Shown here: positions 38,120-50,600 of the stretch, piece by piece
Layout: the number at the start of each line of letters is the position of its first letter
Position numbering within the stretch: position 1 is the stretch's first letter
Assembly (NCBI GenBank): GCA_029964075.1
Contig: CM057129.1
Coordinates: forward strand, 29,627,430-29,691,429
From: Patiria pectinifera
Taxonomy: Eukaryota; Echinodermata; Asteroidea; Valvatida; Asterinidae
DNA length: 64,000 bases
Direction of reading: 5' to 3'
Notes under the pieces: generated by a model
Databases searched by the model: none
Told to the model about the DNA's origin: nothing
Seen by the model: only the letters and a program-made list of their open reading frames with translations
Made by a program: the position numbers and the translations under genes

Positions 38120-39719
38120 ACATAAATATTATACAAACAAAAAATGCAGAAAATGTGCTTCAAAGAATGCCTGACTCAGCTTGATGAAAAAAATATGACT
38201 GATGAGCTCTCCTGTAAAAAAACTACTAATTGAGTTAATTGAATAAATTCAGTAGGGTCTACTTGTTTTATCCTAGTAGTTCTTGTTTTATAATACTTGT
38301 TTTATGTTTTGTACGAACATATTCGTAATATGTGGAATACAGCGTCACTTAAACTCTGAGTAATAAGAAGCAATCGAGGGTTTCCTTGAGTTCTGATTAT
38401 CCCTACAACTTTAGTAAAAGTACATGTTATTATGATTATAATTCAACACGTTCTTGGTATTATTTCTGTTTGGTTGATCAAGTGAAAGTGTTAAATTTTG
38501 TTAATGTATATACATACTAACATTTAAGAACTCAGGTCTATCTGGAACTGAAAGTAGGAGAATGTTTATCGATGACTGCGCTATCTAGTTCAGTCAATTG
38601 AGCTGTGATGAATCGAATAAAAGACTTGATTTTCCTAATTGGTTGATGTTACGATTTTAAAGTTTTACGCTTTTTTCCCCCGGAAAACTATTTACATCAT
38701 TTATAGATCGAGATTAAAACATAAAAAAAAACATATGAAAACGCCTTTTCCCTTTAGACAGAAACCTTCATTATTATTCAAGTCATTTTCGTATTTCTTT
38801 TAATGTGGTATTTACTTTCAATGCGATTTCAATGTTATAGACACATGATGCCCTTTATCGATATTTTTAAAAATATAATTATTTGGTTCCCATACATTTC
38901 GCTCGTATCCCCTGCCCTGCAACCTGGACCCTGGGAAGGGCTGACGAATTCACGCTCTGATTGGATAGATTGTGCGTGACCTGTTACCTGCAATTCATCA
39001 CGACCACGACCCTGCAAGGATTCATTACTCTTTTATTCCAATTCCGATGTTTTTGTTTTCGTTGAAAACTTATCTGTGTTGTAACGATTCCCGTCACTTG
39101 CTCAGGCTCCGTTTTCGAATGATTCACGAAGGGTCAATGATTGCAATATGCGACACTCTCATTTTGTCCACATAGTCCGCAATACCCATTTTTATTGTTT
39201 AATTATTGTACAGCGCATTCGAATATATGTTACATAAAATGTGCGCTTCATAAATACTTTTATACGACTAAATGTACCATTAAGGAGAAACGGTATCTCA
39301 ATTTCTTCGAACGGTGGGAGACATCGGTCATTAAAGAAATATTTTCATGTCTCCCTATTGTCACAGCCGCCCTTTAGAGGCACAATTTTACCATCACAAT
39401 TGTGTTATATTTGTTGCTCGTGGTCTAATTAGTAAACACACCTAAATTCGTGGAAAAAGGACAAGGGAATATTAGGTTAGGGCACATTTAAGTTTGAAAA
39501 ATTGTGTACACAAGTCTATCGGGATGTCTCCCAAATGTATTATTACAATGAAAAAGAAATCACATCCGGTATGGAATGCGTGCATTTCTCTAGTTTTCGG
39601 ATAGCATTTGCGAGCATTGTCTAACTGCGGTCTTGAACAGCTTCAACCAGATGCTTTATATATAGGTCATAAACAAAGAGCTATTATACAAATACAGCAT
39701 GGTTTGAGGGGAAGTATTG
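38120..39719. other. 3' flank of gene C, no gene seen
   Basis: AATAAA motifs at 38242-38247 and 38616-38621 are the likely poly(A) signals of gene C. From there to 39719 only AT-rich DNA and short unconvincing ORFs are seen. Confidence 0.45.
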
Positions 39720-39826
39720 GGAATTACTGGTCCCTCGGTGTAGGTCAGCTTGACTACCCCCCCCCCCCCCGATGCGAAGCGGAGGGAGGTGGTCAAGCTG
39801 ACCTACACCGAGGGACCAGTAATTCC
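39720..39826. repeat. Perfect 35-bp inverted repeat (hairpin)
   Basis: The arm 39720-39754 (GGAATTACTGGTCCCTCGGT then GTAGGTCAGCTTGAC) has a perfect inverted copy at 39792-39826. The 37-bp loop contains a C run. The perfect arms suggest a young foldback element or recent inverted duplication. Confidence 0.8.
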
Positions 39827-40289
39827 AACTATTTTCCAGAAATAAACCATGCCGTATTTGTTTTACTACACCTCATAAATATTTAGTAGCCTCACTGCCT
39901 TGTCGATAACTAGATTTTACATATTTATTCAACACAATTCAAGTTCTTCGTCAAAGTATGAAATAGTCTGGTGCCAACAGAAAGTGTTTTTACTGCAGTT
40001 GTAAACAAGGATTACAACAACAGACTGGTTCCGTAAAGATTACATGTCATAGACTACATGTCTACGAGGCGGGTTCCAGAGGGAATTTTTGGTGCTACCA
40101 GAAAAAAAGTACCGCACGGCAGCGAGCTGGATACTCACCGGGATGACATCACCTAGTCTAGTCGGAAGATAGGGTTCCCATGCACCCCCTGGATATATTT
40201 TTTTTAACCTACATTTTTGGAATCCTTATGGCGTCTAGTGAATGAATTTTGAAGTTCCCAAGATCAAATATTGTCCCATGGGGTTCATT

Positions 40290-41660
40290 TTTTGATTGAT
40301 TGATTGATAAATGGTTTATTAAATCAGCTTTCTCGCCACCTGTAGCGGAATTGTGTGAAGCTGTAACAATATAAATTAAGAATGCATTAATTTAAAAAAT
40401 ACTAAAATGTAATCATTACAACTATACCATTACGAAATGATAAAGCAAAATTTAAGGACCCCAAAATTGATAAAATAGCAAATCAACAATTACATGATTA
40501 ACACATTAAGATGCAGTAAGAAATTGGGTGAGTGGTAGGGGGAAAGGACATTATGGTGGGTAGGGAAAGGCTACATTATTCGGGAAGGGAATGGGAATCC
40601 ACAATAAAGTTTGGAATATAATTTGGGATATTAGGATGAGGAAATTTAAAAATCCAAATTATTATTTAACATTTAAAAATCTCAGACACAGTGTACAATG
40701 CACAAATAAATAAAAATCTCAAAACATACAATGTAGTTCAGCTGCTGTCAAAATTACCTTATACCAATGCACAAATTAAGTCATGGAATTAATTAATCGG
40801 ATTAAGTACGGGATTGCACTATTTCTGAATCTATTTGTTTTTCATCTTGGTTCAGACACTAGTTTAAACCGGCGTAACACTTTACTCGTTTGATGTTGTT
40901 GGATAAGATGCGACATGTTCTCATTACACATCAAGTTTCTAGCAAATCCAAGGCCCAGTGATCTACGGCGGTCAGTCAGTGTTTCTAATTTAACTGAATC
41001 AAGTGCACTAATGTAATCATTGTATTCTGCACCTAGAGTTAATTTGAGGACACGCTTTTGTATTTTTTCCAGTTGGTTTTGTTGATGATTTGAAATTGCA
41101 CCATTCCAGACAGGAACTGCATATTCAAGTAGGGGGCGGAGGTACCCTTTATAGACAGTCATTAAATCCTCAATTGGCAGACCGTGACCTTTTAAGGCAC
41201 GCAACATGTGAAAACGGCCATTGGCGCGTTGAAGTGTTTGATTCATATGAGTGACCCTAGCAGTTTGACAGTTTGTGATTGTTCAAGGAAGTCATCATTG
41301 ATTTAAAGAAACAGGCGATGCTGGGGGCTCCTTCATGAAATTGATTTTCATAGTGGTGCATTTAGTAGGGTTGAGAGACATATTGCTGTTTTGTGACCAC
41401 TGAACCAGGGTATTAACGGTCTCCTGAAGACTAGGTTGTTCATGGGCGAGGCGAGTTTCAACCAAGCTCAAATCGTCCACGTATTTCCAGTGGTGTATTT
41501 GGTCACTGGAATTTTGACAGGCATCGTTGATGACAGCAGAGAACATAGGGCCTAGTCGTGTCCCCTGAGGAACTCCTGCATGCATGGATCTCCAATCAGA
41601 TGTGATACCCCTATAGCGCACACATTGTTTACGGTTTGTGAGAAAGTTTGCAATCCATCT
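40290..41660 (-). mobile_element. 5'-truncated LINE (CR1/L2-like) inserted in the left arm of the foldback element
   Basis: The minus-strand translation near the 5' cut reads RWIANFLTNRKQ, then GVPQGTRLGP, then KYVDDLSLVE (RT catalytic YxDD box), then SLNPTKCTTMKI. After a frame break and small deletion near 41245-41295 the ORF continues with RANGRFHMLRALKG, YLRPLLEYAVPVWN and RRRSLGLGFARN. These are the usual C-terminal blocks of non-LTR RTs. About 540 bp of 3' UTR follow, ending in a (TCAA)n-type tail (about 40292-40305 on the plus strand), as in CR1/L2-type elements. It is inactive because of 5' truncation and the frame break. Confidence 0.8.
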
Positions 41661-42109
41661 TGGCGGCCATCTTGGATTTCGACAAGAAATCAGTTATTGA
41701 CATAACTTTTGAGCCAGGCATCATAGGAAGACAAAAGAACATGTTTTTCGGGGTAATTAGGGTGTGAGGAATCGATTAAAGGTGTTATTTTTATTTTTTA
41801 TAATTTGGCGGCCATCTTCGCGGCCATCTTGGATTTTGTCGAAAATCGGTTATTTGACGTAACTTTTGAACTAGGCATCATGGGAAGGAAAACGAACACG
41901 CTTTGGGGGTATAATTTGGATGTGAGGAATCGATTGAAAGCATTATTTTCATAATTTTGCGGCCATCTTGGATTTCGACGAAAATCGGTTGTTTAATAAC
42001 TTTTGAACTGGGCATCAGTGGAAGACAAATTAAGGTGTAGGCTTAATCTTGTAGTATTAGCTGGAAATGGTGATAGTGAACTAACAATCATAGCATCGTT
42101 ATAGTGCGG

Positions 42110-42830
42110 TGGTGGATAATCATGCCAGTATGGTGATGCAGCCCATCCTTGAGCCACTCATTGACTTCGAAAAGCTGCACCGGAGGGTGAGGAAAATAAA
42201 CATCTAAGGACAGACACAAAAGTAGGTGTATACAGAGCAGTTATGCTGACTACCAGTTGTACGGGGCTGAATCATGGGTGTTGTACCGCCGCCATGTACG
42301 CCTTCTAGAACGATTCCATCAACACTATCTTCGTTCCATCCTCCTTGTCCACTGGAGTGATTTGGTCACCAATACTCAGATATTGCAGTCTGCAGGGATC
42401 ACCACCACCGAGGCTACACTTCTCCAGATTTAGTTGCGTTGTAGCCAGGATTGAGGATCAAGGACCATTGGCGAACTCTCCAACGGCAAGCATGATACAG
42501 GGGCACCAACATTGCGCTTTAAAGCCTCACTGAAAAAGTCATTAAAGGCCTGCAACATTGACCAACGTCAATGGGCAAAGCAGGCTGCAAACCGAACCGC
42601 CTGGTGGGGACAAGTGAGAGATGCAGTCTCTGCCTTCGAGACTAACATAAGGAAGATTGCTGTAGACAAGAGACCGTCGAAAGAGCCCCCAGGCCAAGCC
42701 CAATGACCAATCTTCTGTCTCTCCAGGATAGGTCTCCTGAGCCATCAGAGTGCCTGCATTCGACGTGGACAACCTTCATAATCTTCGTTCGCAAAGCCAA
42801 GCCATAGCATTGACTTACTGCAGAAAACTG
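42110..42830 (+). pseudogene. Degenerate non-LTR retrotransposon 3' fragment inside the foldback element
   Basis: Broken frames give ESWVLYRRHVRLLERFHQ, LVHWSDLVTNTQILQSAGI and then LKKSLKACNIDQRQWAKQA with AANRTAWWGQVRDAVSAFE. These are the conserved post-RT C-terminal blocks of a widespread invertebrate LINE type (RTE-like). Frameshifts and in-frame stops make it a pseudogene. It is on the opposite strand to the LINE at 40290-41660 and is a different lineage. Confidence 0.7.
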
Positions 42831-44205
42831 TTGAGAAAGAGGAGAATCAATAGTGGAAGAGCATCAATTAGGAGATCGATTATGATAAGGTTCTTGAAGA
42901 TGACGACTAGACGTTCAGTATGGCGATGAAATGTTATTAATTACCACTTCTCTAGCTTGTCATGTCGCTCAAGATGCGGTTGTATTAGAACAATTTCAGC
43001 TTCACTATTGCTTTGTGTACTCAAACATATATTTTGGCCCATTACAATTACTGACATTTTAGTCTATTTAGATTTTCCATTGGAATTTTACTACAACTAC
43101 CATTCGTCATGACTGACGATGGTGTAGCACACCAAGTCTGAGCTATCACGTCAGTAGATTGATCAATGTCTGTCGCACTTTCTAGTGTGACTGTAAAGAC
43201 CCACTCTTGAGTGGCAGTCTCCACCACAGCGAGTGCAGGCCAAGGATGAGGGCGCCTGAGTTGAACCTGCTCGCTTCTTTCGTCTGGCTGCCTTGTCAGT
43301 CTGCAGTGCGATTCTAATGAGTTCCACCTACCCGGAGCAACCTTGTAATAGTACCATGGACTCGCTGACACTATCTTTCATTCAGCAGAAACAGGTTTGG
43401 CACGAGAAGCCAGACAGTAGGATTTTGTTTAGAGAGGCTAATTTTTAAACGCTGTGCTATACAATGGGAAACTTCAATGGAAATAAAACAACTCTTTTCT
43501 CCATTCCACGCCAGCACATCTTTTTAACAAAAGAATAGTAATCAACAAATTTGAACCCGGACAAGCCAAGATCTAATACATGTAATACTTAACCCCTGGA
43601 ATATTATACTTTGGAATACATGTACATTAGTGTTTTGCAAGATTCTGAGTGTAAATTATAATTTAACGGTTTTTAACTTGTTTCAATCATTAAAAAAATA
43701 CATGTATATTCTGTCGATTTTTCGAAAAAGGTGTTCACTTGTCTTCCTGTGATGCCTATTTTAAAAGTTACGTCGAATAACCGATATTTGTCGGAATCAA
43801 GATGGCAGCCAAATGATTCTAATCGATTCCTCACACCCAAATTACCGCCGAAAAAAAATGTTCATTATTTTGTTTACACATGATGCCTAGTTCAAAAGTT
43901 ACGTCAAACAGCCGATTTTGATAAAAATCCAACATGGCCGCCAAGATGTCAGCCAAATTTTAAAAATAATACTTTCAATCGATTCCTCACACCCAAGTTA
44001 CCCCGAAAAACGAGTTCATTTCTCTTTCTATGATGTCTGCCTCAAAAGTTATGTGAATAACTGAATTTTGTCGAAATCCAAAATGGCCGCCGAGATGGCC
44101 GCCAAATGAACCCCAAGGGATCCTGGGAACATCAAAATTCGTTCACTTGACATCCTAAGGATTACAAAAAAAGTAGGTTAAAAATATATATCCAGGGGTA
44201 GCATA

Positions 44206-44650
44206 GACTAACCTGAGCGCCTATCATTTTTACTTCCTGGTCGCGCGACAGAATTGGCCAATGACGCGCTCTAATTTGATCATGAATATTTATGAGGTGA
44301 AATAAATTAAATTACTCTCCATGGTCATAGGTCACTTCCGTCACAAGATTCTGTGAAGCTCATCAGCCCTTCCCAAGTTCCCAACGCCATGTTAGGGTGG
44401 TTTGTACGAGCGAACGCATACATCCGCTCTTTCGGTTTATGAGGAAGACAAAACAATCGAGGGACTGGGAAGAAGTTTATGTGGAAATGTACAGACCTTA
44501 TCAGACAGTGTTAGCTGTATACATGTTCAATGTCAAGTGACTGACCTCTATTGAGATCAGTTTATTCCTGATAACATGGATAAAGGAAGCAAGCTTCGCC
44601 GCCATTTAACAATCTGCATGTAGCATAGCATTGCACCAACACATTCAACC
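44206..44650. other. 5' flank of gene D
   Basis: The palindrome ATTGGCCAAT (about 44251-44260) contains two opposed CCAAT boxes and lies next to CpG-containing sequence (GTCGCGCGAC, GACGCGCTC). It sits 0.39 kb before the ATG of gene D and could belong to its promoter. The start context is CAACCATGT. Confidence 0.4.
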
Positions 44651-47600
44651 ATGTCAGGCTTTCCCATCAATCGCCGATCACTCGGTGCAGCTGCTGTAAC
44701 TCTAGCGGGTCTTCCCGTCGCAGCTGCCGGGTTCCTGCGCCTTAAGTACGGCCCGACGGTCTTTGCAGACCTGGTGGCACGTCGACAACTATTTCGTCTG
44801 TTCAAACAACTCGAGGCATTGGAGAAAAAGAACTTTAAAATCATTGATTTCTTTGAGGCACACGCGAGGGAGACTCCGGGGAAAGAGTTTGTCCTGTACA
44901 AAGATGAAGTGCACACCTACGGTGATCTTGACCGACAGGCCAACCAGCTCGCTCACCTCGTCCAGCGAAGCGCTATGACAGCCCCCATGGACACAGTGGC
45001 AATATTCATGCTCAACGAGCCCATGTTCGTCGTGTCCTGGCTGGCTTTCAACAAGCTGGGTCTGAGAATTGCGCCATTGAACTACAACCTGAAAGGCAAT
45101 TCGCTTTTGCATTGCATCAAAGCCTGCAATGTCAAGTTGATCGCATGTGGAAAAGGTAGATTAGTTCAAGTCCCTCTTTCGTCATCAATCAATCCGACCT
45201 TACAATCTATCTCAAACCATATTCTAAATCATCAACGAAAAAAATGTTTTTATTGCAGATGAAAGTCTTCTGGAAGCCCTTGAGGGCCTGATGCCGGAGC
45301 TACAGGCTCTAGGTATCAAGGTCTGGGTCCTAGGGAGAAATATCACCCACAATCTTCCGTTTGGAATGATTCCCGTTGATGTGATGGCATTGGACGAACG
45401 GACTGATCCCATACCAAGAAGTGTGCGAGACCAACAACCTAACGGGGATGATGCATTGTACATCTTCACCTCAGGGACAACGGGTAGGTAGTACATTAGG
45501 CTTGACAATTATTGTCTTATATCCAAGGGCAACTTGTATGTATTTTTATTTCTTTCTGATAATGAAACCAAAGATTCCTCAAAAGTGCCCTAGGCACTTT
45601 TGAGGTTGTTGCCCGAAAGCCTGACGAAAGCCTGACGAAACCTGTAGAAAGAAGACAATGAGAAGAAATTACAGTTTTAGAGGCGGGATTTTAAGCGCAG
45701 AGGAATATTCGGTGGGAAACCCACGGAATCAGGAAGGGACTGAAAACCCAATCCACATATTGGCACAGGCGGGATTTGAACCCGGGTCACAGCGGTGGAT
45801 GGCGGGGAAAGTACTGCTACGCCAACCTGACTCCCCAACTGTATAAATGTGTGTCCGTGACAGTTTCGTCGAGTATAGCACTGTCGCCGATAGTTACTTT
45901 GCAGAACCCTAAGAAACGGAAACGCGCGAGCAGAATCAATGAAAGAGATTTTTCAAACTTGGAGTAGGCCTATACACAGTCCCTTCGAGCAAAACACCGA
46001 TCAGCAGCAAATTGTTTAGATTGATGGAAATAAACTTACTTCACGCAGCCACTCTACACTTTAATAAACAAAAAATGATCATACCCCTTGTTTGGAGAGC
46101 TATATTGTGCGTGCACTGTCTTCACTTTGATTCAAAATCATGGCAGCTTTTTTTATTGCTAATACTTGGTTGTTGCCTTCTTTTTTTATTCGTCCAGGTT
46201 TGCCCAAGCCAGCCAAATTCCCACATTACCGACAGGTTCGTTCAAGTTTCATGCAAATATCGCTCATGGGAAAGGACGACGTCCTGTATACTACCCTCCC
46301 TATGTATCACAGCGCAGGTCTCATCATAGGCTTCTTAAATATTCTGAGAGCAGGTGATTTGTCTTTCAAGATTTGATGGAGTGGGATGGGATGGGATGGG
46401 ATGGGATGGGATGGGATGGGATGAAATGGGATGGGATGGCATGGCATGGGATGGCATGGGATAGAATGGGATGGGATGGGATAGGATGGGATGGCATGGG
46501 ATGGCATGGCATGGGATGGGATGGGATGGGATGGCATGGGATGGGATGGGATGGGATGGGATGGGATGGGATGGGATGGGATGGGATGGGATGGGATGGG
46601 ATGGGATGGGATGGGATGGGATGGGATGGGATGGCATGGGATGGGATGGGATGGGATGGGATGGCATGGGATGGGATGGCATAAGATGGCATGGGATAGA
46701 ATGGGATGGGATGCATGGGATAGAATGGGATGGCATGGGATAGAATGGGATGGGATGGGATGGGATGACATGGGATGGGATGGGATGGGATGGGATGGAA
46801 TGGGATGGGATGGGATGGAGGGGATGGGATGGGATGGGATGGGAGGGGATGGGATGGCATGGGATGGGATGGCATGGCATGGGATGGCATGGGATGGGAT
46901 GGGATGGGATGGGATGGGATGGCATGGGATGGGATGGGATGGGATGGGATGGGATGGGATGGGATGGGATGGGATGGGATGGGATGGGATGGGATGGGAT
47001 GGGATGGGATGGGATGGGATGGGATGGGATGGGATGGGATGGGATGGGATGGGATGGGATGGGATGGGATGGGATGGGATGGGATGGGATGGGATGGGAT
47101 GGGATGGGATGGGATGGGATGGGATGGGATGACATGGGATGGGATGGGATGGGATGGGATGGGATGGGATGGGATGGGATGGGATGGGATGGAATGGGAT
47201 GGGATGAGTTGGTGGCATAGCGGGGAAGAGGGAACGGGACAGAGTATGAGCTGCTATTGAATGGGCTGGAATGGGATTATTTGGGATAATGTTAAATTGT
47301 ATGTGTGAAATGGGTTGGGGAGGGGTGAAATGGGCTTCAAAAAGATAGATTTCAGTTGCTATTATTTACCTTTCCTTTCCTGGTTTTCTGTCTTTCAAAG
47401 GAGGATCTATCGTTTTAAGTGACTTCTCAGCTCATAAATTTTGGGATGATGTCCGAAAATTTCGAGCCACGATCTTCCAGTACATCGGGGAAACCTGCCG
47501 CTACTTGATGGCTAAGCCACGGGTAAATGACTAGTCAACCATCACATCCCCATTATACGTATTGTTTATTTTCCATCAAACTCCCCACGCCAGATAATAA

Positions 47601-50600
47601 TTTGGTTACAATACTCGAAGACTCCACATGTGTAATTATTGAACCTGTGAAGTATCATTCTGACGGCACAGTTTCTCAAGTCAAATTTGTTTAAAGCAAT
47701 GAATGTGCTCTTCATACTGTACTTCATTCCCGTGTAAATGTAAACAGTTGGTTGTCACGTGACCACCACAAATTCATATCCTGTATAAATTCTTTGTTTA
47801 CTACTGTAAACAAACAGCGTATGGATGATGGCAAGTACAGTCACACAATCAACTACGCCATAGGCAACGGTCTGCGGCCTGATATTTGGGAAGCGTTCCA
47901 GAAGCGATTCAACATCGGGCGTATCATAGAATTCTACGGAGCCACCGAAGCGCCATTCGCTTCACTCAACATGGACGGCAAAGTTGGGAGCGTTGGCAGA
48001 TACCACGGTATTCAGAAGGTGAGAATCCATATGTGGTCAAATAAGATATATGGACAAAACTTAACAGACTAAAACGTCCGTCTTGTCTAACTGCTTACAT
48101 TTAAGGACTGAATGCTGACACATGGTGGGTTAGAAAACGAGCTTTGCAGCTGTAAAAACGGTGAAATGGAGCTAAACGTGCGGTTTGTAATGCTGTTTGT
48201 ATCTGAATCTTACTTAGTAATTTATTTGAATGATCGATTTTGCAGGCTTTAGATGACGTTGTAATCATTGTTCGGTGTGATGTCGAGACGGCTCAACCGC
48301 TCCGTGGTCCAGACGGCCTGTGTATCCTCACACCTCCAGGTATTCAAACTGTTCTTTGGTACATTCATTTACTCCCCTTCAGACAATCATGCGCCGATTA
48401 GTCGCATTGCCGTACTGAAGACCTCACATTTGAAATGTGAAATTAGGATTGTTAAGCGTTTACTTATGTTTCTTTATAAATGTGCCTTTAGATAATGAAT
48501 TTATTCCAGGCCCGGAACTGTTGAGGGGCAATTTTTCCAAAGGTATATTTTGATTCAATTTCCCAAAATACCCATTTTAAAAATATAAATACTTAATAAT
48601 CATAATATTAATCATAATAATAAAAAATAACGACCCAACTAACCCTTATATGTGTCTCAAAAAGCCGACGTCACACATTGGTGCATATATCCTTGACCTA
48701 ACTTATTAGTTACAAAATGATTTTTTGAATTTAGCATTTTGCGTTCGTGAAATATGGCGATAATCTTGAACATTTCAACAATCAATATTAAATCACCTGA
48801 TGACGTCATCATGACGTAACGTCTATTACGTAATCCTTTTAGTGTTTACAAAGTGGGTTAAGAACAATGCAATCTATTTTATATCTATTTTAATCGGAGA
48901 TGTATCTTTCATTCACGCAGGTGAGACGGGTCTCATGCTGTTTCGTCTCACCGATAAGTTAATCTTCCACGGTTACTTGGCGAAGAAAAGCGACCAGGAG
49001 AAGAAAATCGTACGAAATGTCAAGAAGAACGGCGATAGGTTCTTCAACACCGGAGATCTGATGATCCACGACAAAGATGGTTACCTGTATTTTTTGGACA
49101 GACTTGGAGATACGTTTAGGTAAGGCTGATTCTGTGTGTCTACGACTGCATTTTTAATGACTCTGTTTTTTTTTAATTTTTCACGACTTGAATTTTTAGC
49201 ATCCGAAAATTCTTAATTTTGCTTTTTTTCAGATGGAAAGGCGAGAATGTTGCAACTACAGATGTAGCGCATGTCTTGAACCTATACCCAGGCATACAGG
49301 AATCCAATGTGTATGGCGTCCAGGTACCAGGTAACTACTTATGAGTTATTATTGCTAAGTAGCAGTGATGTAGTGCCTTGATGCTGGGCCTTGGCCTTAA
49401 GGCTGCCTTAAGGCTGGATTTTAGGGCCTTGGCCTTGGCCTCGAGGCTTGAGGGCAAAAGCCTTGGCCTTGGCCTTGGCCTTGAGGGTTTAGGGCCTTGC
49501 AATTTTGAGTCGAGGCTCTTCAAGGCCCATAGATTTTTGCATTTTCCAGATAAATCTGTTCGAAATTTTGCTGTTACCATTTTAATCGTATTACCATGGA
49601 GGAGGGAAGCACCCTATAGATTTGTGTGTTGGGCACACTTCCACTTTTGTAGCATCACATTTTGTTACCATTGTAGTAGATTTGCTGCAAAAATATTCCG
49701 TACACTTGTGGGGCAAATGAGATGATCACTTTAATTGCATATAACTATGGAATAGATCTGATTGGTTGTATATGTCTCCCTGATAAGTGCTAAAGATTTG
49801 CATGTACTATCTGTTTTAGATAATGCTGATATTTCTGACCATGTTGGGCCAGCAAATAAAAATTTCCCAAATCAGTTTCTTGGATCCCCTTTTGTTACAC
49901 TTGGGAGAATTGTGTGTCAATATAGAAGTAAATCATTATTTTGTTTAGTTAAACCATATTGAAGACCTGAACTTATACTTTAATAGATACAGTGCAGTCA
50001 TAAAACGGTGTAGGCCTATGCGAGCATGTTGATTGCAATTAAAGAAATGTTGTTCTTCGTAACAAGCAATTCGTGATGATAAGGGCGGATCCATGGGGGC
50101 CAAAAGGGGCCATGCCCCCCCCCAAAAAAACATTTTTTTTTAAATATCATGTCGTAATAAAGGCAGGCAATGAGTACACCACCATCTTTTCCTCAAAAAA
50201 AATCGGTTAAAATGGTCAGAAATTGCACCACAGAGCATCTCGAATCCAAATTTTTTTCGGGGCCCTTAAGCGGGCCCCGAAGCCCAAGCCGTAATTTTTT
50301 GACCCACTTTTTTGGGGGGGACCAAAATTTCTTTGCCCCCCCCCCAAAAAAATTGTGTTCTGGATCCGCCCTTACGTGATGATGTGTCACTCATGTGACT
50401 ATAATTAGTTCTATATCAGTGGTCATTTCATAAAACAGGGCCTTGGCCTTGGCCTTGAGGGTTAAGCCTTGGCCTCGAGGCTTGAGGGTCAAAGCCTTAG
50501 CCTTGGCCTTGGCCTTGAGGGTCAAAGCCTTGGCCTTGGCCTTGAGGGTCAAAGCCTTTGCTCCAACACTGCTAAGTAGTTTTTAATTGTACGTTACGGT

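Larger units (their letters stand above)
40180..44205. mobile_element. ~4-kb foldback element with long terminal inverted repeats
   Basis: The right arm (43730-44205) is the diverged reverse complement of a split left arm (40180-40290 plus 41660-42030). The outer ends CCCCTGGATATAT and ATATATCCAGGGG match. Each arm holds about three ~120-bp subrepeats (words CGGCCATCTTGGATTTCGAC, ACTTTTGAACTAGGCATCAT and GTGAGGAATCGATTGAAAG). A LINE fragment interrupts the left arm. The interior (42030-43730) contains an RT remnant and no recognisable transposase. The superfamily is unknown. Confidence 0.7.

Noticed and set aside
43048-43371. 107-codon minus-strand ORF inside the foldback element
   Set aside because: No family resemblance was recognised and it lies among transposon debris. 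It could be a piece of an unknown element protein, but I cannot support it.
46307-47260. Very long ORFs on both strands (up to ~300 codons of HPIPS or GMGWD repeats)
   Set aside because: They are translations of the GGGAT pentamer array in intron 3 of gene D, open in all six frames with no independent coding evidence.
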